Origin: Jacaranda mimosifolia
Taxonomy: Eukaryota; Streptophyta; Magnoliopsida; Lamiales; Bignoniaceae
Direction of reading: 5' to 3'
DNA length: 64,000 nt
Assembly (NCBI GenBank): GCA_018894105.1
Contig: CM032123.1
Coordinates: 29,675,744-29,739,743 of the forward strand
The position numbers were made by a program, and so were the translations under genes. The first letter of the stretch is position 1; each line of letters starts with the position of its first letter. This document shows positions 22,893 to 35,250 of the stretch, piece by piece. The notes under the pieces were generated by a model that was not told the DNA's origin, made no database searches, and saw only the letters and a list, made by a program, of their open reading frames with translations.

Positions 22893-25800
22893 TGTAACAC
22901 CCTTGAAATTTGGTATTTTTGAAAAATAAGGATTTAAAAATCAAGATATTGGTTGATCGAATTTTAGGGCTTGAAAAATAAATAAAAAGGATTTAATTGC
23001 AAGAAAATGGAAGATTTTGGGGTCGAATTGCAAATTGAGAAAACCTAATTGACCAACATTTAGAAGTTTTGTGGGTTAATTTGGAATTATTTTGGTCAAC
23101 CAGGTGAAATTGAGACATCCGTAAGCATAAGGACTGAAATTGAAGATGCTCAAACTCTGAAGGACTCAATTGGAGACTGGATAGAAATCTTGGGGTCAAT
23201 CCGCAATTTAAGAAAGTGCCATACTATGAAAATGGAGTTTTCAATTTCACCCTCATTTTTCCTTTCTTCTGCACTACACACTCTTATCTCTCTCTCTCTC
23301 TCTCCGTCGACTTTCGGCCACCACCCCAAACCCTGAACTAATTGCATAAACCTTTTCCCCACTTCACCCTGAACTTGAAAATACCCTCTACAACCTCCAT
23401 CTTCGGCAAGACCATTGAGAAACACAAAGGTCGATCAGACCATGGCGGAGATTGGTGGGTCTCCACCGTTCGATGACAGAAATACACATGCAGCTAGTGG
23501 GTTTGAAGGGTTTCAGTTCAAGGATAAAGATGGTGGTCTTTAATTGTTTTGGTGCATCGAAAAGGGCAGAATTAAGGAAAACAGGCGCGACGGCGCTGTG
23601 GTGTTTCTCGGCCAATTTAACAGCGATTCGATGGAGTTTGATGAAATTGATTAGGGGGTTTACTTTGTCTAGCTGAGACGTATCTTCTGGTGGCACTGGT
23701 GACCATCTCCAGCGGCGGCGATAGGACAGAATCTTCGTTTGTCGTAGTGATCACATGCACACAAACTAATCGTGATTTTGGAGCTGCGGTAGGAAGAAAT
23801 TGGGTAAAAATGGAAATAAGTTTAAAGTTGTGTGCATATGTATGTATATACCTTCAAGTCTTGCGATGCATTGTACTAACGATAGAATACGCGATCTGTT
23901 CGGGAATTGAGACGTTCATATAATTGGATGAGTTATTGGACCCGAATTTATATTGACATATGATAATCCTGGGTTAACGAAGTTTATTAAAGGATTTAAA
24001 CCCTAACTTGTGGGTTTATGGAATTGGAACCTAAGTACTGATAACTGGGTTATTAGGTAATACGGGACTAGGACTTGTTATATGCATGTGCCAGTATGAG
24101 CTTAGTCAACTTGGATTATATTATTTTATGGAAATATTGGGAATTACCTTGTTAATTAGAAGAGAAACCCCTAATTTTATGAATTTGGGACCTAAATGGC
24201 AATAATTAGGCTATTAAGCTAATCGGCCTGTTATTGTTGATTTAGAATATGATACGAGGTTAATTATATAAATAAGGACTGGATTATGCCTTTTGTTAAT
24301 ACCGTGTTAATATTGGAGAATAGCTCTCAATTTTAGAACAGTTAATAGTAAGACTGTAATTATTGAAGGTTATCGAGGTTGAATAAAGATTTGATTGCGA
24401 ACTTATTCCTTTGGTTAGGTGTCGAAGAAGTAGGTCCCACAGACCAGTAGACTGCTAATTGAGATTGCAGTTTTCTGAGACTACGGAGGCAAGGGTCTGC
24501 CAATTTGGCCTTGATTATATATATATATGTTCTTGTGATAAACTCCTGTGGGGGTTCCTGTTTTTGAACTGTAACTGCCTCATGTTTATTGAATCCCTTG
24601 AATTGCTTAAGATCTTGTTTATTGCCTATTATCTGTTACCTGACTTATATACCCCTGTGAGGATCCACCAATCTAGCACATGTTGTACCTATCGATTTTA
24701 TTGATAAACCCCTATGAGGGTTGGTATTGACTTGCTTACCGTACTCTGTTAATTATTGTTACCCCTGTAAGGGATCTACCAATTGGTTTTTACTTTGTAT
24801 AAGCTTATTCCATATCTATCGTTGAACCCGTTAGGTCTACTAATTTGATATATGTCTTGAATACTGTTGTTGATTGTCGAACCCTGTGAGGTTCTTTGAT
24901 TTGAAACTAATGGGTATTTTATTTGTCTTTTCTTGAAAATAACTGTTTTTCAATCAAAATTTATGAATCTTTTTGAACTTGTAAATTCTATTTGAAGTTG
25001 ATTGTTCAAGTGTATCGTTGATCGCCTTGTGGCATATTTGTTAAATTGTTCTGCCCTGTTAGCAATTGAACGTTGAAAATCTTGACCTTTTTAAAATATC
25101 TTGTTCGGTCAGTACTGTAAAATATGTGCCAGGTAGAGCAAAGAGCCACACTAGTTGATAGGGCATGTCCAGTGAGGGCCCCTCTTGAGTCTGTTCTAGA
25201 GAAAAGAGCCACACTAGTTGACAGGGCATGTCCAGTGGGGGGCCCTCTTGAGTCTATCCCCATTAGCACCTCTGGATTTCAGTACAATATCTCTTCTAGA
25301 CTTCATTTGGTTATACTAGTGTTTATTGTTTTGAAAGGTTACATTCTTATCTGTTGGCATTATATTCTATTAACCTATGGGAAGACATGGTCGGTTATCA
25401 ATTCATGGGATGCCATGGGCGGTTATCACCCGAAGGGACGCCACAAGTGTTTGGGCCTAGGGACTAGGTCCGAAAGACGGCCGGGCGAAACGGACCGACG
25501 GATATAGGTCTTATGGCTAGTACCCACCTACGATCCAAACTTACAGATAGCTGGATGTAGCAAACTGTGAGTGACGGATTCCGGCATGTGACTGGCCATG
25601 TCATATAATCAATTTGTTACACGCCGAGCTGAGTGCTCGAGCAATGAAGCGATAAGAAAATATTGTTTATACTGTACCGATGCCCGATACTAGCAACTAT
25701 GATTTATTTGGGAGTAATTAGGTTGGAATGACCAATAGTCTATTAAGTTCGATATCATATGTGTCATGTACTCTGTTGATCACGTTAAAAATTCTTGCTT

Positions 25801-26274
25801 ATTACCGAATTTTGTTCATATTGAAAAGTCTTGCTTATTACTGAATTTGTTTGTTGATTGTTGTATCTCAATGGTTTTCCTTGAATTATGTTGCTTTGCC
25901 TTATCCTTCACTGAATCCTTAAGACTCACCCTCTTTGCTATTCTTTATTCTTTTCCTAGACAGGTCCAAGTGAGGAGCAAAGGCTCACGCTTTGGTTGGA
26001 AGTCATTTTGTAATAGATTAAGTGTTATGATTGTACATATAGTTTACACCTGATCGAGACAGCTATATCAGAGTTGTTCTATGAATGTTTGTATAGGGCT
26101 TAAGACACCTGGTTGTATATATTACACTCGATGGAGTGACCTTTTGGTTTAGTGCAGGTTGCTATCTCCTTTAAGTTGGTTAAATTTCAGATTCCCTAGC
26201 TATCATTTGAATTATATTTTAAGATGGAATTGACTGGCGCCTCAACTTGGGTGTTGTCCCGAGAGGGTGCTACA
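22893..26274 (+). mobile_element. Solo-LTR-like element 2
   Basis: 3382 bp, starting TGTAACACCC and ending GAGGGTGCTACA (TG...CA), flanked by exact ATTAA duplications. It shares terminal and internal blocks with element 1 but lies in the opposite orientation. Internal features are a CT microsatellite (23288-23304), repeated CCCTGTGAGG-type motifs at 24.5-24.9 kb and a 63-bp direct duplication at 25142-25270. There is no gag, protease, RT or integrase; the 127-codon frame at 25124 only translates the 63-bp repeat. Best read as a solo LTR of a long-LTR Ty3/gypsy family; a large non-autonomous derivative is possible. Confidence 0.8.
25142..25270 (+). repeat. 63-bp direct duplication within LTR-type element 2
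   Basis: AGAGCCACACTAGTTGA starts at 25142 and again at 25205, followed by near-identical GGGCATGTCCAGTG and CTCTTGAGTCT blocks. Confidence 0.85.
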
Positions 26275-26376
26275 ATTAAAATATCAAATTACGGAATAAA
26301 ACATAATTTGAGCCCTAAAATTAAGGTAAGATATATATATATACACACACATATATGTATGAAAACGTTTTATTAT

Positions 26377-27697
26377 GGGTATTGTTATTTGCACTCCAAA
26401 ATTTGTTATTGGCACTCCACTTAATTTTAGTCTATAAGAATTGACCATTATATCCCTTTATTTTCAATATATCATTTAATTTAAATTGCTGGACAATTAT
26501 GCTCTTAGTGTATTATTGTTTATCCTATTAAATATAATCTCGATTCATTCCTTGCCTTGATTCATTCCATGTCAAACTTTATAGAGTACATAAAAATGAA
26601 CAGATTATCCCATCTCTAAATTCAACCATCTCACTGAAAACATGGTTATGAACTTCAATAGGAAAATGATAGTATCACTATAAAATAACATATTTACACA
26701 TCCTAAATGTGGGTCTTATTTTATTTTATAAAGACTGCTGTATAAAGTTATTTCAATTAGAAAAGCGAAATAAAGGAAGAAAAGGGGACTGCACCTTATT
26801 ATTTAGACGTAGCAAAAAATCATCCATAATGTGGGTACCCAAAAAAATACAGATAATAGGCCTCATTTTCTTCACCCAATAAAATATGGGTAATTTTATC
26901 CACTATCTAATTACCTGCCACTTTTTTACCCAACCCATGGTTACCTACGGAACCCGTGAACAATCATACATATATATATTAAAAAAATTTCTAATTCTTA
27001 CAAATAATTTGGAGGTTATAACACATTTTTCTATGATAACGACACTATTTAAGTGGTATTTAAATTTTTAGTTCAAAATTTTTTTGACATGTAATGGGAT
27101 TTAAATTTGAACTTTTAGATGTAATATAACTTAAAATCGATGGATGTTTAAACATTTAATTTGTACTTTTGAAACTAAAATACTTGACATACTTCAAGTA
27201 CTTGTTTAATGTAATGATTAAAATTTGTAGCCTCTTTTATTAGTTTTATTTAAGTAATATTTGAATAATATTATCTAAATTAAACAATATATATTAATTT
27301 ACCTTCAAATATGAAAAAATAAAAATACCGGTACTTGTGGATTATTCATCACCCATAGTCATGGATAATGGTCTACTATCTCATATCCAATAAAAAAATG
27401 AATAATTTTACCTATGGGTAAATTTACCCAAACCGTCATTATTCATTCATGGGTTACTCATGGGTACTCATTTGCCAAGTGTATTGTTATTTTATATTAA
27501 GTTGGACAAGTTGAGGTAATATGTTTTCATGAGTAATAAAGGTAAAAGTGATCATTATTAAATTAAAGGGTATATTTATCTTACAAATTAATATAAATGC
27601 ATTTGAAAAAGTAAGTCGATATTTTGGTTAATAACCTAACATAAAAATTTAGAATGGAGTATGAATAACAAAATTTGGAGTGCAAATAATAATAACC
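26377..27697. mobile_element. MULE-type MITE with perfect 9-bp target duplication
   Basis: Ends are GGGTATTGTTATTTGCACTC on the left and the inverted GGAGTGCAAATAATAATAACC on the right, flanked by TTTTATTAT at 26368-26376 and 27698-27706. 1321 bp, AT-rich, no transposase. A second pair of imperfect inverted blocks rich in GGGTACCC / ATGGGTTACTCATGGGTA lies inside (about 26830-27480) and may be an older nested element. Confidence 0.82.
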
Positions 27698-27764
27698 TTT
27701 TATTATACATATAATAATAAAAATAATATCAAATTAAGGTAGTTTCACCTCTTTTTTACGGATT

Positions 27765-27787
27765 ATTATTATTATTATTATTATATA

Positions 27788-27840
<53 letters not shown>

Positions 27841-27842
27841 TA
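27765..27842. repeat. Compound microsatellite (TTA)n (TA)n (GA)n
   Basis: Adjacent TTA, TA and GA runs in the order given. Confidence 0.9.
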
Positions 27843-28128
27843 AAATTAAATTCCATACAGTAATTAGTAATTTGCATACATAAACTAATATAAAGATATA
27901 TATTTACTTTTCATATAAATATATTGAGTACTTACTAATGTTAGATATGTAGTTACTAAAAAATTATTTAAGATAGTATTTTATATTAATCATACAATAA
28001 CTCATTTTTATAGCAAATTATATATGTAAAATGTTGAGACGGCAAAATGGGATAAAAATTACTTATCCACATCATTGTCACATAATAAACATCTTAAAAT
28101 AGTGTTAAACAGCATTTTACTTTATATA

Positions 28129-28158
28129 CTAGTAATTAACCCATGCGTTGCACCGGGC
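28129..28158 (-). mobile_element. Helitron-type 3' terminus
   Basis: Read on the minus strand, a hairpin CCCGGTGCAACGCATGGG (stem GTGC/GCAT plus CCC/GGG, one bulge) is followed by TTAATTA and then CTAG, with T next. Hairpin, short gap, CTRR and insertion before T is the Helitron 3'-end signature. The element would extend to the right; I could not find its 5' end, and its length is unknown. Confidence 0.5.
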
Positions 28159-29148
28159 AATACGTTTAAATTTGAATTTAATATTTAATTTTAGCTATAA
28201 TTTAAATATTAGTATTATTTATAAATATTATAAATATAATACTTAAAAAATCTTATAATTGAATTCTATTGAACATAATACAATTGTTAATATAAATGAG
28301 ACATATAATAATATTTCATATGAATACAGTTTATATCAATAGATCAAATCCCAAGCATTAATCCATTTCTACACAAAAGTGAACGTCTAAGTGTTAAATC
28401 AATTTATAAATCCAATAAACAACTCATAAACTATAATAGAAGATAAAATAAAAAAATCACTTCAATATTTATTTTTTATATTTTACTTTGATTTTTCTTA
28501 ATATTTTCAAATATATTTATTTAAAATTTAAGAATAAATAAATTAAGAAAAAAATAAAAAAGTAAATTATTAGAGAAAAAATTAAAGAGAGAAAAAAGAA
28601 AAGAAAATTATCTTATTTATATCTTTTGAAATAGGATTGATTTTGTCAACTTATAAGAACCATACCACTAAGGCTCTCAAACTTTATATATGGTATAAAT
28701 ATTTCAACTGAAAAATTAATTCTCCCCAATATAAATAAGAAAAAAATAAACTACCCACACACATAAAGAAATGGTTGAAAGTCAAGTGATAGATCATTAA
28801 TTTCAGATTACAAACTTGGAGAATCAAACATCCATTATGGCAAACAAAACAATGTTTATGCCTTATGGACATCCCAAAAAGGAAAAAACGAACATTAAAG
28901 CATGGATGCCGGAGTATAATGCTTCCATGGAGAAAATACAAAATCTAAAAGCTACCAATTATTGTCTTACATCATGGATTAATACAACAATAATTAACTG
29001 GTTTGGAGGGTTACACATCATAAATATACGATCATGAGGAAAAGATTGACAAATCAGATATCCTGTCGGTCCAGCAACATACTGTTATATTACAGGCTAA
29101 TAGAGTTTCCATGGAAAGACTGTGAACCTAGAGAAGCAAGAAAGTTTC

Positions 29149-32100
29149 TTAGAGAGTAAGATGCTCCAAACCTTTTGTGTTTCTTGCTACTCCTTTCACT
29201 GGTTTCCTCTCATCTTGATCATCATAAGGGTTTGCCCTAAAACTAGAGCTGGCCTCTTCAGTATCTGAGCAGCCAGGTCTTTCGGTTAAAAATTGTTCCC
29301 AGAACACATCATTCACCCGGTTCTGTGCTGCCGCAGGCGCTTGCTTGTTATTATGAACATCAGGGGAGGAAGATAAAGTTTGGGCATCATCAGAAAGTGT
29401 CCTATCCTTTGGGGCAGCCCTATGACCAACTTCATTAAAATCATTGTTCGGCATTGATGCTGCACACATTTCCTGACCCGATAGAGGCACCCCAACAGAA
29501 TTTTGACTTTTGTTGAGTTCCAGAGGAGAAGATGCAAGAGTGAGATTTAAGAGGCAGGAAAGATGACCATCACCTTCATCACTAGAAGTCAGGGTCCGGT
29601 GTAAGGAATGCAGTTTTGGGCTTTCAGTTCCCACTTTGCACGACAAAGATGAGTCCATCTTTAGGTTAAAAGAAGCCCCAGTATCTGATAGCTCTAATGT
29701 TTCTGGCGGGCATAAAAAACCCGCAGTTCTCACATGCACATCTTTTGACCATCCCTCCATCCTCCCTTGAGGACTTACCCCATCTTCATTGGAGCTTTGT
29801 GTGCTATGAGAAAGCAAGTTGACATCTGAAACAGCTGGTGATAATTCCAGCCTGAGCTTATTGCAAAATTCTTGGTCAGAAATACTCCCAAACTCAGGCC
29901 TAGAGCAGCTTTGGTTATCCACTAAAACATTGTCCTGAATCGATTGGACATGATCTGCCTGTGGGAGTCTCCTCTTCTTATTATATGCTGAAAAATCCAT
30001 TGATTCAAGTTTCTGAGCTAGGCGCTCAACAAAGTCAGGATTTTGAACTGCTTTTTCCAGGAAGCTTAGCAATCTCTCCTGCCTTTGCTCCATGCTACCT
30101 ATACGTTGTGTTAGATTTTCCAACTGTAACTTCGCTGCGGATTGCTGCTCTTTGAAACCCAACACATTTCCTTCGAGAACAGTCTTCTCACGTGTCAGCT
30201 TATCGATTTCTTCCTCAAATGCTGCTCTTTCAGCATCAACTGCACCTTGAGGCTGACTGTGGCTATGAATAGGCTTTCTACGATGGATATTCTTAAGAAG
30301 ATGCTTTTGGTCTTTCACAAAATCTTCATTGGCGAATTCCCATTTTTCTGGATCAATCTTCCTAAATCCCTACAACCAAAAGTATTTATAACATTTTAGA
30401 ACACATTGTTATGTCGTGATATAATTCGTGTGTATGATAAATGTAAGCATCTACTAGAATTTGGTGAACAACTCCTGCAGTCAAACTTCATATCTACTAC
30501 AGCTTCTTTCCTCTTTAGTTTTATTCTTATTTTTATATTTGTTAATTTATTTTTGGATAGCAAAAGGTTATTTTACAATTAATCACACCTATTTAAAACT
30601 TATTGCATGATCAAAGAACTAATTTCTGTAAGAAAAGAGCGAGAGGGAAGATACCTCAGAACAACTGCAATAACTGATATCAGCAACTAGAAGTTTATTC
30701 TTTTACTTAGAGAACATTAACAAGGATGATCAAACATAGCGAACACAAGATGGCATGGTATCCCAGGATACAAGACAAATTAAAGGGCAATCTAGCTGCA
30801 CGCAGCATGGCAGCAACCATATAGATTGTGCGATCAGGCATTACAAAGAAATAAGCCCCAAGATATAGAAAATCCACAAGCCACCACAACCAAACCAATG
30901 GTATGTTGCAGTCAAGTTTCTTCGCACAATCCTTTCTTAATTGTTTTTCCTTTTTCTTTCAATCAAACAAACCTAGAGGGCAGGAACCCCATATGCTCCT
31001 CAATAAGAATATTATATTAAGGTATACATGATAAACTGAAATTACTGAGTACACTGGTTACAGCATACGTATCACATTTTGTGATAAAGCTGCATGCAGT
31101 TATCATTTTTCCTAAGAAGCAACGGGTAACTATACACAGGACATCCCTGTCCTGCCCAACCCAAAAAGTGCACAAAGCACACACAAACAACATAAGAGAA
31201 TTGTGAGGGCATGAGCTAGTATACTACTACACTGGGACGAAAAAAAATCTGGTTCACATATTTCTCATCGATTCTTGCCAGAAAGGAACAATTGGAATAC
31301 AAAACCCATTATATTTTTCTGAACTCAGTTCAAGACTGGCAATCAAACTATAAATTCAAGTTCCAATTACATAAAGTAAGAAGCATATGAGATGTAGTTA
31401 TTTCATGCATGAGGATGCCCTTCATAAGAAAATTTGAAAGAAATATGAGAAAATATTTCAGAATTGCGCCAATGTTTTCCAAGAAATAGCTTGGACAAGC
31501 AAGAAATATTTCTGAAGCTATGAATTTTGAGTTCTACTTTGTCAAGGATAGTGTCCATTAGTCAATCAAATATCATTTCTACTTAAAAAGAACAGATATC
31601 CTTGCATCACTGGATTTAGTTAGACCCCATCCTCCATACCATTCCTAGTGATAGAGTACGATAGGAAAACTCTCCATGACCATTCAATACCTGACAGTTC
31701 TTCTGATTGGACAGAGGTTCTACAAGAAGTGCAGCAGCTACTGCTTCACAGTAAAAGCTGCCAAATTTGACAGCTCTATAAGAAGCCTGTTAAGAACTTG
31801 TCCTCGTATAATTCAATTTCATCTAATTCTAAAAGGCACAATTTGAAGTTGTATAAATACAATCTTATAGGAGAAATTAGATTTCACATAAAAATGTTTT
31901 CATAACATTGACTTTTCAAGCACAGTTTTACCATAAGTATAATTGACTAGAATCTTAAAGGCCAACAAATTGTAGGAGAAATACTTCAAATTATTAATTA
32001 GGGTCATATTAGGAACTCCAAATAGATTTATATCACATTCTACCTTTTGTAATATTAGTATACCAGTACTGAAGTCATAACATTCTTGTAGTATTTTTCA

Positions 32101-32454
32101 CAGACCTTTATGGCACATTTGGCAGCCATGATCAATTTTTTCACCGAGTTTCTTTTCAAAAATCTGATAACAAAAGAAAATCATAAACATGATCCACTTT
32201 TTCAAATTTAAACTTTTAAGAAAATATTAAGGTTAGGCGTAAATTGTCTAAAACACAGAATTTGGGCGGTATGCACAGTTTTGGAAACACCTAAAATCTT
32301 GTAGACAACAATATTTAAAAGAAGGCAGTCTTTTATTCCTCTTTAAAAATCATGTAAACTTGTTAGGGCCACTTTCTCTGTCCTGTAGAAAGTTCTCCTC
32401 TTCCCCAACCAAAAGAAAATGCAGAGCCACTTCATCTCTCTCCACACGTGCGCA

Positions 32455-32498
<44 letters not shown>

Positions 32499-33504
32499 AA
32501 AAAAATATCTCCTTTTGTTCTCATCAATTTGCCTATTTGAAACAGCAGTTACCATTTGCTTCCCAAATGTTACCCTTTAAGAGAAGAGGTCAATAGATTA
32601 AGACACGACAGGAGCTGGGATTTTGCATTTCACTGAATTGTAATTTCTGCGAGGTAGATCACTGAAATATGAAGGAGTACTATTGAAATGAATCGGAATT
32701 TGATAATTTGCATTTATGTGTGGATATGATGGTTAATTACTGTGGACAGGATTAGACGTGGGTTAGCAAAGGTTATAACAGTACAACATAAGCAGAGAAG
32801 AAATTGGCTGAATCGTGAAAAGGAAACACTACACCAAAGAAGATAAAGAACAACAGAAGCAATGTATTGTTGCCTTCCAGGTATTTATATTCATTAATAT
32901 ATTTTTCCCTTCTAAAACAACAACAAAAATGTAGTTATCACGCCGGACTTAAAACTTACTCAAACTATGAAAGATTGCCTACATCCATTACCATAATTAT
33001 CATACTTAAGTAAACGCAAAGCTCAACCTTCACCCATACACACCCAAAAAACTTGAATAAAATAATCATTTCAAGGGCAATAAACTTTTACGCAGAATAA
33101 AAACCACGTTCTTGCTCAATTCCCATCCTTATAACTGTAATCTAATTAAAACGCCCATAAAAACATAAACTAAACAATAATTAACCCTAATTAAACAATT
33201 TCACGCTGCCAGTGCACTCGATAAAAAATATAAGTCAATAATAAACAATTCAATTGAGGGAAAAGCATACATAGGTATTAAGTTGGCGGATGAAGCTGGA
33301 GAAATTGTTGTGCTTAAAGTAAGAAGGTAGGAGGACGCGGGCGAATTCCGGTGGGTTCCACACCACGAAGCTCTTCCTGCTCCCGCTCCATGATACGATG
33401 GCATCCGTCGTCGTATCATCCACCATCTCATACGTCTTTAAGAGGAATGGCGCCGGGCCACCCCCGCCGCCTGTGGTGGTGCCTCCGGAAGCTCCTCCGT
33501 CCAT
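29149..33504 (-). CDS. HSFA5: Heat stress transcription factor A5 (HSFA5), two exons
   Basis: Exons 33271-33504 and 29149-30369 join after RQLNTY, giving 484 aa. Residues about 20-113 form the HSF DNA-binding domain ([16 protein letters not shown] in most of its start, [16 protein letters not shown], then [12 protein letters not shown]); the intron sits at the conserved position inside it. A coiled-coil HR-A/B oligomerisation region follows (about 124-190), then a basic nuclear signal NKKRRLP (about 208-214) and an AHA activator motif [13 protein letters not shown] (432-444), with a leucine-containing C-terminus ending EHLTL. The C-terminal layout and motifs such as AYNKKRRLP and [10 protein letters not shown] match class A5. 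In Arabidopsis, A5 is known to bind A4 factors and restrain them. The 2.9-kb intron is long but normal for HSFs. Intact. Confidence 0.95.
32455..32504. repeat. CA microsatellite in the HSFA5 intron
   Basis: A CG/CA-alternating start followed by about fifteen CA units and an A run. Confidence 0.9.
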
Positions 33505-35250
33505 TCAGACGCAATGATTTGGAATTTTGGTTCGGGGTCTGACTTATTCCTGTTGACGCTTTTCGTTATATAAATTATAAAATATGCTGAGTGATTTCTG
33601 GTTATTTATCATTACCACTTGTCGATTTCGCGTGTGCAATTCTTTTAAAAAATAATATAAAATCACAAATATTCCTCTTTAAGAAAATTAAAAGTTATAA
33701 ATAGCACAATAAAATTATTGAAAATTAATAAACGTAGATTAAGATAGGTGAATTTATATTAATTATTGTTGTCTTAGTTCCTCAATTCCATTTTAGGTCA
33801 TAATCTACTTAAAAGCCTTTGAATGTATTTGAGTTTTTTTGACTTCAAATGGTCCTCAAGTATTCCTCTTTTATCTCAAGGGACCGTTTGCACATTTTAT
33901 ACCTTAGAGACAAATATTTCAATAATGATTTGAGAAAAATATAGAGAGTAATATTTTAAGGGATAGAAAGAGCGTTTTAGGTAAAAATAAGAATTGCTCT
34001 CTGTTTTAACTTTAAAAGAAAGAGTAAATTCTCGTATACAAATAAAAAAATTCAAATCAACAAGCGAAATTTCATCTAAATGTAAAATTAGTTACCTTAC
34101 AAAAAGAAAAATGTTAGCCCAAGGAGTGCAATTGGTACGATTCCATTTGAATATAAAATTATAACCTACAAAAATATAGATGCTTGATAAATTGCAAATC
34201 CAAAACATAATCCAATTTATAATACTTCGGAGAGAAAAAAAGAATTTTTATAGTTTATTAATCATTAAACTACAACTCATGTAAGGATAATAATATTAAA
34301 TTATAAAAAATATAAAAATAATAATAATAATTTGTATATACGTACAGTATTAACAAAAATCCCTATTAAGAGTTTAAGGGTCGTGAATTGCTGAAAGATA
34401 GAAACACATTGGTTAGAACAATAAACAGGAGCAACGAACATAAAATAAAACAACTTTAGCCATGTCCCCACCCCCACCCCCCGCCCCAAAGCATCCCCTA
34501 AAAGTTGCTTCAGGATTCTCTGAAGATATTCCGCTCGATTACCTGTTATTGTACTCTTGTAAATAGCTCGGACTTATTGCTTTGCTTGTTGAAGGATTTG
34601 GAGTTGACAGCCAGAATCAGAAAGGTAATGGGTAGTCCATTTTCAACTTCTTTATTTAGCCAAATGAAGTTGAGCTAAAGTCAACATCTTCTTTTTCTAG
34701 TTCTTATAATTCTTATTTATTTATTTTTTCTACGACACTAATCATACTAAGAACTATTGGTCTAGTTGAGAATACTAGTCCTCTTCATTTTCCTGAGCTA
34801 GGTAAATCCTTTTCCATATACTAGTTAGTCTATCTATTTGAACCCACGAGGGTGGGTGGCATCTCATAGTTAAACCATTATGGAAGACGTTTTAGGTAAG
34901 TCATTGCTTTGATCTTGTGATCCAATTATGAAACTAGTTCACTCCTTATATATATAAACCAAATGCATCAACAGTAGCTAATGTAACTTGCTAAATGATA
35001 GCTTTACATAAAAGATGTTATGAAAAACTAAATAGTTGATTTATGAGCTATGTTGGTGTTGTGGTCCCACTTGAACAGGAATGTTTTTTGTGTTGTTTAG
35101 TTTCAGTGGCTCCTTTATACTTTTTGTTATGTTATTTGTGGTCCCAGTTGAGTTATTTTGTGTGGTGTAGTTATTTTCAAAATTTCATGCTCTTGCCACT
35201 TGTCAATTTGTGTGGTGTTCCCACTTACATTTTTTTTTTAATTTTTGCAG
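33505..35250. other. HSFA5 upstream region and left part of MULE-2, no clear gene
   Basis: A TATA-like GTTATATAAA (33565-33574, sense TTTATATAAC) lies about 60 bases before the HSFA5 ATG. An AT-rich spacer follows. From about 34480 the base composition shifts, with a GT donor-like site near 34626 and an acceptor at 35250, suggesting the 5' leader exon and intron of the MULE-2 transposase. No left TIR of MULE-2 was found. Confidence 0.4.
33565..33574 (-). promoter_or_regulatory. Possible HSFA5 TATA box
   Basis: Sense strand TTTATATAAC about 60 bases upstream of the start codon, on the gene strand. Confidence 0.3.

Larger units (their letters stand above)
27698..29148. other. AT-rich spacer with microsatellites and a Helitron end, no gene
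   Basis: Contains TTA, TA and GA repeats at 27765-27842 and a Helitron-like terminus at 28129-28158. The last 110 bases are probably the HSFA5 3' UTR. A 73-codon frame at 28816 shows no recognisable domain. Confidence 0.5.

Noticed and set aside
25124..25507. 127-codon frame with a repeated RATLVDRACPV block
   Set aside because: Lies in a non-coding LTR-type element and simply translates its 63-bp direct repeat.
34500..34626. Possible captured exon upstream of the MULE-2 transposase
   Set aside because: A donor-like end is present but the translation has stops and matches no family I know; more likely the transposase 5' leader.
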